This document shows, piece by piece, positions 40,392 to 53,600 of a DNA stretch of 64,000 nucleotides. The stretch spans positions 7,504,585 to 7,568,584 of the forward strand of contig NC_052399.1 in NCBI RefSeq assembly GCF_009389715.1, read 5' to 3'. Position 1 is the first letter of the stretch, and each line of letters opens with the position of its first letter. Below the pieces are notes generated by a model that had not been told where the DNA came from, did not search any database, and saw only the letters and a program-made list of their open reading frames with translations. This DNA is from Phoenix dactylifera. Lineage: Eukaryota > Streptophyta > Magnoliopsida > Arecales > Arecaceae. The translations under genes and the position numbers were made by a program.

Positions 40392-42222
40392 TCAGGGACC
40401 AGATTTAGCACCATCATCATCTCTACGAGCTGTTGAAGTATCAGGAATCTGCAAAAAAAAAAAGAGAAACTTTAGAAGTTAGAAATATGAAAATCATTAA
40501 CTCATGCAAAATAAGTGATAATTATGTAAATTCATCAAATGCATATAGTTATTTACCGGAGGGAGAAATCGCTGTAACATAGATGAAATATGCTCAAGTT
40601 GAGACTACAAAGTTTGTTGGTTCTGCTTCAGCTTCGCCAACTCTGCCTGATGGCGATCCTTCATATCTTCAATTGTTGTCCGAAGTCAATTAACTTCTAC
40701 ATTGCTACTGCCTTCTCCACCATTTCTTGTATACATGCCCACTGCAGACAACTGAGTGGGGGTAACCCCAACGCCATAACCCCTCACTCTACCATAACGC
40801 TCTGGGCTCAATAATTCAGCAAGTACCTGAGCTTCGACATGACTGGTCGCGTCGGATGATGATGACTCCCCAACACATTCTGAAATAAGAGTTGTTGCCC
40901 TGTCCTATATCTCTCAAAAGAAAAAGTCATATTAATGTATACCAATAATAAAACTAATAAAAATATCGTTGAAAGATTAAAAGATGAATTCATACAACTA
41001 TATCTCTTGACTCCTTCCGAACAAAACTATCATCTCGGTGGGTGTGAGTCATCTAATAAAACTCCACCTTACCAGGCTCCCTCCCATTATCATCCATCTA
41101 CAACAAAAAGTATATTGGTAAGCTAGTTATCATGATACATGCTATATGATAGAACAATTTAAAATAGTTTCAAAGAGTTTCAAAAAAACTTACGAATTCA
41201 GCTCAACGTCGAGCATAACTCATCAAGCCTGAAGTATGAGGAACAGTCTGAGAGGCTCGTGCAGCTCTACCAATGTTGGAATATGTCTTCCCAAAAAAAG
41301 AATAAAGAATATAAATTTGTAATTTAAATTATTAGTAAATACAATCTAAGGTATTGAAAAAATATACACAATCCGAGCTTTCATATAAAAACAATAGTGG
41401 ACAAGCTCCCTCCACTGAAGAGAGATTACATCAGGAGGACAAACACGGGCAACCTCCTCTTCTGTCATACCATCGTGCTTCCAGTCCACCTTTAACTTGG
41501 CCCTATATTCTTTCCACTTGCGGTTGACGGACTTCAGCACCCAATCATGGCTCTCTTTAGGGAGCAAAAACTTTTTCTACACCAAAGTAATTAAAGAATA
41601 TTATAACAATGTTAAATCAAAAAATAAAATTGTGATAGTAAGCAAATTCAATTCTTTACCTCAATAACTTTAAGAAGCTCAACCTTATACGAAGGAAGCA
41701 TTTCATTCCATTTCGTATAGTTGAGCGGATACAACTGACCCTTCCGCGCAACCGATCCTAGAAAAGTCGATAAAATACTTGCAGCCCTCTTGATAAGCTG
41801 CCCCAGTTCATTGCAATATACCACAATCTTCTCATCCTCGCGTAGGCTCCACACGTCCCGTGCTCGAGTGGGTCCTCGTGTCCTCCTCACTCTCCCTAGT
41901 CCATCTATAAAAATAAAATAAAATATACATCCATTAATTAAAACATTAAAGGCAAATGATTTAATATAATTAGATTGTAAAAAAACTTAATATATAAAAT
42001 GTAAATCAAATTACCCTGGATGTGCACGTCATCCATGTCTGGACAATCAGCAGGTGGCACATGCTCAGACTAAGACTCGTGCTGAGAATGAGACTCATGC
42101 TGAGAATGGGACTCATGCTGCTGGGGCTCGTCGGGCAGCTGGGACTGCAGGGACTGATTGGAAGAAGATCCCACGGACGTGTATTGAAACTCAACATCTC
42201 TGAATCGTTTTCTTCGTGGCAT
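40392..42222 (-). pseudogene. CACTA-associated transposase-like gene (plant transposase_24 / Ptta-En/Spm family)
   Basis: Several exons on the minus strand, from ATG at 42222 (MPRRKRFRDVEFQYTS) to a TGA at 40394-40392. Landmarks in order: a Gln/His/Ser repeat (HESHSQHESHSQHES); VWSLREDEKIVVYCNELGQL; KFLLPKESHDWVLKSVNRKW with VISLQWRELVHYC; IGRAARASQTVPHTSG; and a C-terminal YGRVRGYGVGVTPTQLS followed by a coiled coil. This order is typical of PF03004 proteins, thought to assist CACTA transposition. An in-frame TAG in the first exon, after the His/Ser repeat, and a TAA near 40690 suggest decay. Confidence 0.75.
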
Positions 42223-42229
42223 GTTGTTA

Positions 42230-45200
42230 TCTAGTATGCACAAAAAAAAAAGCAATATTAGTTAAATAATAAATAAAATCTAATAAATTGCTAATTAATT
42301 CAATGTGATCAGCTGAGCAATTGAAATTGACCTTGTCAACAATTATCTTGCAAAGAGATCGTAGCAATCCTATAATCACAAAGAACCTTTCTATTGCCAA
42401 CATGGCATACGGCAAATGGCACAAAGAGAGATTGGTTTATAATTACTGCAATTTCAATCCAGCGAAGTTACTGAATGTGTGCACACTGAATGACATCAAA
42501 AATCAAGATTTCCAGCAATACTCAACACAGAAAACTAGCAAAATGAAACCGTCCATACTTCACAACGGTGTTTATATAGATAAACATACAGCCGTCCATA
42601 CTTCCAACCCCTTAACCTGGAAATGAACTAATTCAATTAGGAGAATTGGAACCAAACTAATCTATATTATTTAGACCTTGCACTGATGATGTACTTCTTA
42701 TTATCTGATGAAATATTACTCAGAAAACATTTCTATATCAAGAACAGTTGCTGACCATGCCAGGGATCTCTGTTTTTCAGTTACTATATTTTGCATAGGT
42801 TGTCATTCTTGGATTCCATCAGCGCACATATCTGTAGTTTGATGCGGTAGAAATTATTATAAGGGCTTAAGGTTTTCATTTCATGACCCGGTTCAAGATT
42901 ATTATGTTGATTATAACATTTGTCTAACTAGTTTGTGTGAAGAAACAAAAACACATCTCATCAAAAAAGAAAGAAAAAGAAACAAATGTAACACGAACTA
43001 TCGCTGAGAAGCCTTCCTGACCTATTTAAGCATGACCAAATAAATCCTTCGTCGTTTGCTTGAACCAAGAATTAGATTATAATTTCAGCTTATTTACCAT
43101 CTACTCTTTTTCGTTCATGCTGGAAACCAGCCCGGCCCGTTTGGGCAAATGTGGGTGCATCCACTGCTACCAAACTATCACTGAGATCTCGGAGTGAGCA
43201 TATAATGCCACCAATGCTCATGATGTTCATTACAAGTCTTCCATCATGATTTCTGCTCCATTTTCGGAGAAATGCTTCGATGCCGCTACTGCACCATTAT
43301 GTCTCACATATATGCCTTTATCTCGCTAAAGCAGCATGTAAAGCTATGCTATGATAGGAATTGTTCCTAAAAAAATAGTCATGGTGACTCAGTTGTTATC
43401 CAGTTTATTTCTATTTGCATCGTATGCTGCAAATGGGTCACAATAGATATAAGTTTGTAAAGACAAACCTAGAGTTTTACAGTCAAATTAATAAGATTTA
43501 TTTGGTTTGGATGATTTGGCCAAGTCAAGTCCAACTTTAGGAGATCTAAATCCAACAACATTACATGTTTGGGACTGACATCTACTCATGATATCTTAGA
43601 AGGTTTGGGTTCGGATTGGATCCGGATCTACTTGGGACTATCTCACCCTAACTTATAGTCAAGCTGAACTAGCTTTGTATCTGTAAAGTCAAACAGGAGA
43701 TGACCACACACACTTAACCGTTGGACATGCCAAATCAAATTTTATAAGATCTACACTCAAAATAGTTGAAGCATGGATCTCAATTCAGAACCATACTTGA
43801 TCTGCTGGTCTGAACAATGATAGTGTTGAGCTTGACATTCAAATAACCCAGCCTATGGGAGGCATAAGTGTATTGGAAATCATTGCTCGTGTTATATTAG
43901 GATTTTATTTCCGGTTATCATTTTAGGGCTGTCATACTTGTTTATCCCAATATTATCTCTAGTAGAACAGGGATTTTGTCTCTAGGGAAATAAGCACTAC
44001 GAATCACCACAAATAAGATCAGAAGTAACAGACAATACATCGTGCATATAAATAAGGACTTCATATAGGCATTGTTTCTATGGACCAGTAATGAGAGCAC
44101 AAAAGTGCGACCTACATGTCACCTAAATTAGTATTATTGCTAACCGATAATGATAAATTCACTGGATTAATATTATATTTGGGTTTGGCACAGATTTTCA
44201 TAAATTAGAGATAAAATGCACATTGAGTACAAATTTGACTAAAGAAGGATCCCTTCCCAGATCCGACCCGGTTGAAGATCGGATCGGGTCCGAGTCGGGT
44301 TCGGGTCCGAATCGGGTCCAATTTCTTTATGCTTTTAGGAAAGAATTTTGGGCAAATCTAATTTGACCATATCATAACTATGAGGTGCTAGGTGACCCAT
44401 GACTTAAAAGACTTGTAATTGACCTCCAGTCAGAACAGATGACCTGTGACGAATTTCCCAAATTTCATATCACACTATTTTTGTCTATATAACTAATTGG
44501 ACGGAACTTGGTGTCTCCCAGCTCCCCTCTCAGGAGGGAAAAGAAAGACCCAGACCTTCTTCCAAATCCAATTCCATTGCAGAAACTGGCACATGACCCA
44601 TATTCGGTCAAGTGAGATCCCAGCGTCCAAGCCGCGATCCACGCCATCAAGATCCCAGCAGCGGTCCCATGGCATCCCTTCCAAATTCTCCCAGAAGCTT
44701 CACAGCACCCACAGCCGTCCGTATTCATCTTCCGACTCAGCCCTCCTCCGCGCTCATCATCCACGGATCCTCCTCCCCGTCGATCCAGCTTCCAATTCGG
44801 CACCTAAAGAAGGAAGCCCCAGCATCCTTCCTCTTCCGCGTGCGATCCCGGATGAATCGCCTCCCATCAACGCCACAGCATCCCGTGGCATCTTCCATTC
44901 CGAGTCATCCCATGGTCCAAAGAGGAAATTCCAGCCCCTCTCCCGTGATCCAAGCCGGATGATCCCACAGCCGCTCGTCCCAGCTTCTCAGCCGTGCGCC
45001 CATTCCGGATTCCCAGCGAGCCCGTGATCCTTCTACCGCATTCATCGTCCGACTCAGCCCCTCCACGCGCCTCCTCCCTTCCGCATCAGCAACACTCGAA
45101 GAAGGAAGCCAAGTCCCCACCTTCCGCTTCAGCTCCCAGCGATTCCGCATCCATGGCCCAAAGAAGGAAGTTCACGCCTCCCTCCCGCTGATCCTGCCTC

Positions 45201-46090
45201 CACCACATCTCCAAGGTCTATAAAAGAGAAGAGGAGGAGCTTGGGGAGGAGGTGTGCTCGGTTGGGGATCGGCTCCAAAGAACAGAGGAGGGGGGAGAAG
45301 TCGAGCGAGAGGAAGAAGTTGAGTGCTCTGTTTTCATATTTGAAAACAGAGCATTACATTTCTTTTGTTTTTTTTTTATTTGTTTTAGTTGTTTTTCTTT
45401 TAAAGGTTATATTTTTAATTGGTGTTTAATCGTTCTGTTTTGGGTATAATGTTGTTCTTATTTATTTATTTTTATTTTGATTGAGAGTAATGTTTTTAGT
45501 AAGAGTTTTATTTTGAGAGCATGTTGTCTTGGGGTTTTTAGTTTTAGTTTAATAGAGAGATCTATTTATGCTAAAGTTTTTAATTTCTATTATTTTTAAT
45601 TTCCGTTCTCCAAATTCTGTAATCTTTCTTCTTTGTTATGCAATACAATTAAATCTTCCTTCATGCAATTTGTGTTCGCTTCAATCTTCTTATTTTATCC
45701 ATTTTAATTTATGCCAAAACTCTTCTTTGATTAATTAAATAAATGCTTTTTGAATTTAAAAACCTGTCTTTTAGTTAATTTCAATAAAAAAAACATTCTC
45801 CGATAGACTAGAGAATCCATCAACATCCTCAAAATAATATTTTTCTTCCATCATTAAAAAGTCGATTTTGAATCCGAGTGAATGTTCTAATTTTTATGCA
45901 ACTCCAATCGCCTCCCTGTGGATCGACCTCTTACAACCACTATTCTTCGGGTAGAACAGGTAAGAATAAATTAAATTTAAACTTTGTTCGTCGGTTCTAA
46001 CAACGATCTGTCTAGCATATTTTTAGGTAGACAGGAATCGGACGAACAACCAATCCACGAGTTACTAATATTTGGTTAATTCTAAAATTT
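42230..46090. other. CACTA interior of unknown origin, possibly including an LTR
   Basis: No transposase is recognised here. A Ser/Pro-rich compositional ORF (44497-45027) is followed by TATAAAAG (~45220) and, near 45910, a CCTCCCTGTGGATCGACC motif of a kind seen near the ends of some plant LTRs. A solo LTR inserted in the CACTA element would fit, but its ends were not found. Confidence 0.3.
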
Positions 46091-46130
46091 GAAATGTCGG
46101 AGAGGGTTGGGGAAAAAACTCACCTGCTAT

Positions 46131-46430
46131 TAAATGCCGGAGAGGAGGGAGGAGGAGAGGAGCTTGCCGTCGAATATCGCTCGGCGCCGGAGAGGACAAG
46201 GGACGGCCGCTCGTCGTCGGAGAGGAGGGAGGAGGAGAGGAGCTCGCCATCGGACATCACTCGGTGCCGGAGTGAACAAGGGTCGGCCGCTCATCGTCGG
46301 AGAGGAGGGAGAAGGAGAGAAGCTTGCCGTCGGACGTCGCTTGGCGCCGGAGAAGACAAGGGTCGGCCGCTCGTCGTCGAAGAGGAGGGAGGAGGAGAGG
46401 AGCTAGGGCTAGCCTTGATCGGGATGCAGA
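46131..46430. repeat. 80 bp GC-rich tandem repeat, about four copies, near the CACTA right end
   Basis: AGAGGAGGGA recurs at 46141, 46221, 46301 and 46381, exactly 80 bp apart. Each unit includes GGCCGCTCGTCGTCG-type sequence. Confidence 0.9.
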
Positions 46431-46739
46431 ATGAGGAGGAGGGGAATGGCCGCTAGGTTTTGATGTCAATTTTACTTCTGACGATGCGTATAAGCGTCGT
46501 CTTTGGCCACAGTCTACGATGACGCTAATTAGCGTCGTCTATGGCCGACGCTTTTTAAAAGCGTCGGCAGGTTTGGGCGCTAGTCCGAAAATCGCCGATG
46601 CTTGGAGAAAGCGTCGGCAAAAAAGAGTCGTTAAAGCACGATTTTGTTGTAGTGTAGTGTTCATATTCAAAATGATGAGATTCTTCCGTCTAATTCCTAA
46701 TGTTTATGCAACTTTTAGCTTCCTTTAAGAGGTCGCTAC

Positions 46740-46911
46740 CACTACAAGAATTTATATATTTAGCAACAAAAATATAATTTTGTTGCCAAAAATAGTATTT
46801 AAACAATATTTTGTAATGAATTTTTTATTTTATTGTTAGATGGTACATATCTGCAACAAATTATAATTCACAACAGGCTATTTTATCGCTAATTGATCAT
46901 TTTCTTGTAGT
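46740..46911. mobile_element. CACTA-like MITE (~172 bp)
   Basis: CACTACAAGAA at the left and TTCTTGTAGT at the right form terminal inverted repeats. The insertion is absent from the matching site near 13608 in duplication copy 1. Confidence 0.7.
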
Positions 46912-47339
46912 CACATGGATCATATGATCAGCACGGCCTAGTACTTCAGAATTAATTGTTTGATAGAAAAAGTTTTCTAGGGTCACTCTTTTTCTGGTTT
47001 CCAGAATTCTTGTTCCTATTGTAGAATTTCATGAATGGCCCAACCTTCAGGTAACACTTACCTATCCTCTATATATTGCACCAATCCTTAACCACCATAG
47101 AGGATGGAGTATTGAGCAGAGAATAGAGCAGTGATTAAAGAGTACTCTTATGGATGAGGACCATCCAAACAACATAAAAGTGCAGATTACATAGGATTTA
47201 TGTGTAAATAATTCAGATAACAAATGAACAAATAAGAAATAGAGGATAAGTAATTTAGATGTGTTGCAGGTAAAGGAATGTATTGGACAGTGTTCTTGAA
47301 TTAGATTGAATCTCCCATGTCGCACATGTTTACCACTCA

Positions 47340-47883
47340 ACTATACTTGATATGCAACTACTGTCCACCATGATCCAATCTTGTGGGCACAAGCAAGATG
47401 ATATTTTGAACTGGCAGCCTCTAGTCATCAGTGTACTTTCAAAAAATATTTTTCTTTTATTGACCAAAGCTGGTCAAAAGGCTCACAGAGTATTGGGAAA
47501 GGGATTTAAAATGTGAAAGCAAAGACAATGGAATATTTGCTTGGATGGTATCACTTGGGCAAGAAATAGGGATCAAAATTCGCTCCATGTGAATTCCCCA
47601 TACGATACATATCCTCACTCACAGGCTGTAATCCAAGTTGCACTTCGAGTTAGAGAGAGAAAGCCTTCCCTAAGGTGATAGGGATAAAACGCTCTAAGGA
47701 CCGCTCATGGATGAAGCGATGAAAGATTTCACTGGATGATTAGAAATCCTATGTGTTGAGCATTGATTGCAACATCGATTGCTAGGGCAAGAAATAGGGA
47801 TCAATGTTGGTTGCGGTCTGGAGGTGACCACATTGGCCCTCCTCATAGAAATATAAATTAACGTTAGACCCCTTCGTCATGGT
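47340..47883. other. Intergenic, nothing recognised
   Basis: Similarity to duplication copy 1 fades near 47340. No gene was seen up to the tRNA. Confidence 0.4.
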
Positions 47884-47964
47884 GTCAAGATGGCCGAGTT
47901 GGTCTAAGGCGCCAGTTTCAGGTACTGGTCCGAAAGGGCATGGGTTCGAATCCCATTCTTGACA
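47884..47964 (+). tRNA. tRNA-Leu (anticodon CAG)
   Basis: An 81 nt cloverleaf: perfect 7 bp acceptor GTCAAGA/TCTTGAC with discriminator A; D arm in GCCGAGTTGGTCTAAGGC; anticodon stem CCAGT/ACTGG with loop TTCAGGT (CAG); a long variable arm typical of leucine; T arm ATGGG-TTCGAAT-CCCAT. A-box and B-box promoter elements are present, and T runs lie just downstream. It is of nuclear type and appears intact. Confidence 0.95.
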
Positions 47965-47980
47965 ATAAATTTTAAATTTT

Positions 47981-48116
47981 TCTCCTTTTCCTCAACTTAA
48001 ACTTTTTATCCTTTTTCTAAACTTTATATTTTGATATGCAAGGCTTTTTCTCCTTTTCCTCAACTTAAACTTTTTATCCTTTTTCTAAACTTTATATTTT
48101 GATATGCAAGGCTTTA
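47981..48116 (+). repeat. 68 bp direct tandem duplication after the tRNA
   Basis: TCTCCTTTTCCTCAAC starts at 47981 and again at 48049. The two units are essentially identical. Confidence 0.95.
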
Positions 48117-48692
48117 TAGTAGTGTGTACCTTAGAATGTTTTATTTAATCTCATATCTGTAAATTGATTTGCAGCTGCAGCTATACTAATTGGCTGGTTT
48201 TACTTTCTTTTTCTTGATACCCACCAACAATTCTCTTTTATAATTTAGCTTAGATGTGAGTAGTAATACCCCACAAAACAGATATGCCTCCCTAAAGGTA
48301 GACTGAGAAATCATGGTTTTGTTGTCTGTCCAAAGATTTCAGAAAAAATATAAATCCTTCAAAAAAGATGAGAAATTTTTATCACTGGATCCACAGAGAG
48401 CACCGAAAGCACGTTGTTATGTTCTTCTAAGAAATTGGCATAACCTATAAACTTCATCCAAAGCACAGTTACAATATCGCATGGACCATAAATTCAATGA
48501 AAAAAATGATTTATGAGCTCCCATCAGCCAGATGATTTTCTGCATCGCATCGCATAATTAGAAATTGCAGAAAGTATTCATTACTTCATCATTTTTTCGA
48601 CTTAAATTTATATTCATGAAATATCTTTTTCAATGAAAAAAGAAGTCTCACTTGTTTTGATTTCATTTTATGTTATCATAATCTTATGCTTA
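48117..48692. other. Intergenic, nothing recognised
   Basis: AT-rich, no feature supported. Confidence 0.4.
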
Positions 48693-49619
48693 GGCCCTGT
48701 TTGGGGAGCTATAGGCAGTAGAGCTTTTAGAAGTAGCATTATAGAAAGTAGAGTTTGCTGAAGTAGATCTTTTAGAAAAAGTTGTTTGTTGGTAACTACA
48801 TTTCTAAAGCGTTGTGGTACTTTAACATGTATTTGATAAACAAACTGAGAAAGTAATTTTGTATGACAAAATTACCATAAAGTACATTGCATAGTATTAT
48901 ACAACATAACATAATAAAATATAATATATATTAATATATAAATATATGATATAGTATAATATTATTGTAATGTAATATAATATTATTATAATATAGTAAT
49001 ATAACATTGTATACTATAGCATAATAATTTAATATAATATTAAATTATTTAGCATAACATATCAATTTATTATGATATAATGTAATATAATATTATATTT
49101 ATAGTATAATACAATAATAAAGATATAAAATATTATAATTATTAGCGTACATTAATTTTTCATAATATAATATAATATTAAATTATTTAACATAACATAC
49201 TAATGTATTATAATATAATGTAATATAATATTATATTTATAGTATAATACAATAATAAAGGCATAAAATAATAATAGAAAACAAGAATACCTTTTCTTGC
49301 ACGGAAGGGAGTCTGATCCACGGCTAGAGTTCTTTGTTAGGGCTCCAGCAGATTTTTAGGTTTATAAAGGGACAAAATATGTAATTGTTATATTTTATTA
49401 CAGATATTTTGGTTAAAAAAATAGCTTTCCAACAAAGCTCAAAACAATTTTTTCGGAAAGCTCCAAAATAGAGCTTCTTCCGAAAAGCTGTTTTTAGCTT
49501 TTTGAAAAATATAAAACAGTTTTCCAAAATTTTTACCAAACATCCTTTTTAATCCAAAAATTCTTTTGGAGGATCAGAAAGTATTTTTTGGCCCTCCAAG
49601 AGCTTCCCCGAATAGGACC
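48693..49619 (+). mobile_element. TIR element B (927 bp, TTA target duplication)
   Basis: Ends GGCCCTGTTTGGGGAGCT and, reversed, GGTCCTATTCGGGGAAGCT. The duplication TTA lies at 48690-48692 and 49620-49622, which fits the PIF/Harbinger group. The interior is an AT-rich palindromic region plus AGCTTTTT hairpins. It has no transposase and matches elements A and C. Confidence 0.75.
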
Positions 49620-50179
49620 TTAGTCATATATGACCAGATAATTATAATAGATGTTTGTAACATAGAAAACTAGTGAAAGATACAATATCTCAAGAACAAT
49701 GGAGAGCATCTCAACATATAACACTTTAATACATTAGTGCCCTTGAAGTCTTGGACCGTCACCGATTGTTACAGTGATCAAAATTGAATTGTGCACCGCA
49801 AATCCTGCCATCTGGGCTATGAAAATGACAATGAAATGAGCATAACATTAAGCAAATTAATTTGGAAAGATAGACAAGTCAATACATCCCAAATTGCGGG
49901 CGACGTTTTTCTAGTAGGCATTCACATGGAAACTCGAACATATTTGCCAAAAAAACAATGCTCATTTATCTCTAGAGATATCAACTCTATCTAAAAATCC
50001 AGGCATTTAGATGGGTGGGTCAAAAAGAACTTAATCACTATAAAATTCTTTAATCTATGCGATGTGTATTCCTTAATACTCATTCTTACATATAGACCCT
50101 AAGAGATGGAACCAGCAACGAGAAGCGACACATGGACTAGTAAGCAAAACCATGGGCGTTTCAGTAGGCAAGAAGAATT

Positions 50180-50640
50180 GATGGACTCTGATACCATAAA
50201 AAAGTATGGCAAGAGAGAGTATACATAAAAAGTATAATTTTTTTTCTATTACAGCAATATGTACATCAATATATAGCCTATCGATACAGTTAATATGGAA
50301 AGTGTATCAATATGGATAAGAAAATATCGGTCATATTTGAACGAACCGGCATAGCATCATAAGTATGCTCAACAAGCACCTAACTGGAATCCTCTGTACC
50401 GCAGAATGAAAGTGAAGAAGAAAGCTGCATTGCCTTCCACATTAAGAAAACGCATGAAGGGATTTTCTGAAAGGAGACAGCATATTAACTCCACGAAGAC
50501 CGTGAGAGCGTCAGAGTCCAAGGTTGACAGACAATGCCCCCATCGAGTAATGGTGGGCTGCAAAGGATTTAGACTTGCCTGTTGGAAAATAAGTCCATAG
50601 TTTTGTCCTGTTTGGGGCTCAATTGAAATCATTTTCAATC
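50180..50640 (-). mobile_element. Possible Ty1/copia LTR end with primer site
   Basis: On the minus strand ATGGTATCAGAGTCC (around 50204-50190) follows an AT-rich LTR-like stretch. No ORF supports it and the other LTR was not found. Confidence 0.3.
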
Positions 50641-50649
50641 AGTTGTCAA

Positions 50650-53600
50650 ATCAAGTAGGTACGTGGAACCATGCATTATTTCTTTTTTTTTTTTTGTGTC
50701 GTTGTTTTCAAAATTCAATTCTGGATTGTATTAGTTTTAGCCCAGCTCTGACCTAATAAGATAAGGTCTAAAACCAATTTCTCAGATCCAAATCCAAAAT
50801 TTGGGTCTATATCTGTAAGGTTGCTGAGGTTTTGTAAACATTAAGTCTTACTTTTAGGTGCCTGATTTAGAGGATGGGATTAATTATACCAGGGGCATTG
50901 TATCGGTATTTCGATGGTCTCCAAGCTACCTAGGCGCAAAGGCAAAATGATAGATCTGAGTGCGGTTTGACTCTATTGATTGAAGCCTTGGATGACCACA
51001 TTTTCGGGACTGAGGTTCGGAATATCCAATGCTAGCTTTTTCAACGTGCAAAAGGACATTAAGTTGACTGAAGAGCCAGAATCAATCAAAATTCGACTAA
51101 TTCCTCCCTCTCAATCAAGATTTACTGAATAGCTCTTCAATTTATTTTTTTTAATTTTTTTCTTTTTAAGAATAATGGGAGGAACCTTATTAATCATTTA
51201 AAAAAATTGATGCTAATCACTTGAAATTACACTCTTACAAAACCTGTACAAGAAGATCTTAAACTCGAAGGATCGTTGGTACACCAATTTCTAATCGATG
51301 AATCGATTTGGTTCTTCTAAGTTCCATTCATATTATTTGACAACACTAGCATTTTTAGTTTTCAATCTATTCTCTTCTCCATCTATCCTTTTTAATTCCA
51401 CCAAAGTCTACCATAGCAGTTCGTTCGATGTGATGCTCATTACTTGCGGATGGGGATTGGTTTTATTCTCCAACGTTTCAACTTATTTAGCAAAACGATG
51501 GCGTCATTGTGATACACGACCTTTTGTTTATTTTCATTTTTCCTCTTTCTTTGGGGAAGGTGGTCATCAGATATGAGGGATAGAAACACCTACTTTTTCC
51601 ATTATCCCGGATAAAGAGGGATAACTTCGAAGGTGGAATTAGTACTGTTTTGCTCGAGTTTCATTATCCAGCAGCCAATGTGCATCAAAGAGAACCTTTT
51701 CCTTTTGGTATTGCCAGAGAGAAGTTTTTTGAGACATGCGACCTCCATTCTTATGTTTTCATTTTTCTTTTAGAAAATAGGGAGGAAAAACCCATACAAA
51801 ATTATTGTGATAGGTGCAATGAGGTACAAGAAACTTTAAAAAAAAAAATTAATTAATTAACTAGTTATACTAAGGCTTTCATAAAAAAGAAACCCATAAG
51901 AGCAAAACCTAATCTTAGGATGTTAAATAGAATTGGATATTTAGATACGAATATGGCTACGAATACAAATCGAATGGTGATCTATCTAAGTTTTTTTTTT
52001 TCTTCTTTAATAGATATGAGAACGGATATAGATATTAGTCGAATACTCAAATTTTTATTTATATGTGAATAGATTTGGCAAATCACGTATTCGTATGGGC
52101 CAGGGCGAATAAATGGCCTAACTATAGTTAGGTGGCGCTAGTTCGGATGTGAGATGGATGAGTGGCTTAATCATGGTCAAGTGGGAGGATCTGGACCTTG
52201 AGAATTAATTTCATGTGGAAGTGCCATGTGGCACACCATAAAGGGCACGGACTCCATGCGAGGCTTTTACATAATTACGAAGATTAAGACTCCATGTGGT
52301 CCACTATACTAAAAGGTGGATCTAATATGAGGTCCCGAATTTTCCAATCTAACATGAACGATTATACTCTCTAATCTTTTTTTTTTATTTTGCTAGCTAC
52401 CAATAAGAACACAGTAAATGATAGCAACGAAGATGATGCTCGCATTCATATTTCTAGCTATCCTAATTTTGATGGAAGCGATGCAACAATCCAAATCCTT
52501 AGTACAGCCACCAAGAAATGATATCACCAAGATAAGCTAGCAGATCTACTGATCAAATTTCTTTTAAATTGTAGGATGGACAATTGTAACACCATGCCTT
52601 GATTTTGAGGTAAGATTTCCTTGTATAACTAGAAAACCTTCTAGAAGTGTAGACATCGGTTTAGGTCAAATTTTGCCTCTCCAGCTTCTACATTGTGCCA
52701 TTATTGGAGTGACATACAAATTAATTACATATAACATTCACGTGACGAGTTTTTCTATGTTTAATATTCTTGTTTGTTAGGTAGCGAGATAAGATAAGGT
52801 GTTAGTTGTATAATTAATGGATTAGAATATGAGAAAGGTGACAACTCTATTTCTTCCGGCCAATTAGCTTTGCTATTTGTAGGCGAAAAATGTCCATAGT
52901 ATTAATTGACTTGATATGGAGTCATATTTGGATTTCTTTGGGTGCATTGCGTTTCCTTAGGTGTCCGGCAATGCCCCACTTTGATAACTGCATCCTAGTT
53001 GGCTCATACACGCACAAGCACATAACTATGGGCAATTGAAACTAGGCATTATTTTTGGACAAAGTGATGGAAAAAGCTCCAAATTAGCCGAGTGATTATT
53101 TTTGAATGATATTTAGCACTATATTTTTAATATCTAAATGCATTTAAATGCAACTCATGAATTATGCTAGCATTCTACTTCCATGTTATACAAATAAAGC
53201 ACCGTGATTGCTGCGCATCCAAACATCCACTGTATGTCGATTCTTGTCATAATTTTCTACGTGGTTGTCGAAACCATGAAGTCTTCGATTTAGGTAGGTG
53301 TCATTCCCTCGACATTTTTTCTCAGCAAAATGTCAGCATAATCTCATACCAAGAGTAGAAAAATGAGAATGTTGATTAATTTTATTGTAGTCATTATCGC
53401 TGCCATCGCTGTAGCTATTAATATTGGTTAATGTTGTGACTCATCATTCACATCTTACAAACACCAGCTACAAGTAATTCATCCCACCAAGCTAATTGCA
53501 CAACTCTCCAATCTTCATACCATCAGGCATATATGTTTTAGCAATCCCAAGGTTGTGATTCCCTTAAGTTGATACAAGAAATATTTTTTGATACAAGAAA

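Larger units (their letters stand above)
39835..46654 (-). mobile_element. CACTA (En/Spm) DNA transposon, 6.8 kb, with TAG target duplication
   Basis: It starts CACTACATGAAT (39835) and ends ATTTTGTTGTAGTG (46654), with the 3 bp duplication TAG at 39832-39834 and 46655-46657. Both ends carry many copies of GCCGACGCT/AGCGTCGGC in inverted pairs, the subterminal motif arrays expected for CACTA transposase binding. Duplication copy 1 shows the empty site. It holds a minus-strand transposase-like gene but no recognisable large (TNPD-type) transposase. Confidence 0.9.
28800..47340 (+). repeat. Segmental duplication, copy 2, interrupted by nested transposons
   Basis: Pieces 28800-29164, ~38380-39834 and 46655-~47340 are together collinear with 10500-13900. 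The gaps between the pieces are TIR element C (with a Ty3 element inside it) and the CACTA element, so those insertions are younger than the duplication. Confidence 0.8.

Noticed and set aside
44497..45191. Ser/Pro-rich ORFs of up to 176 residues
   Set aside because: Composition-driven, no recognised family; likely part of repeat DNA inside the CACTA element.
47500..47800. Possible organellar DNA insert next to the tRNA
   Set aside because: No plastid or mitochondrial gene could be recognised, and the tRNA itself is of nuclear type.
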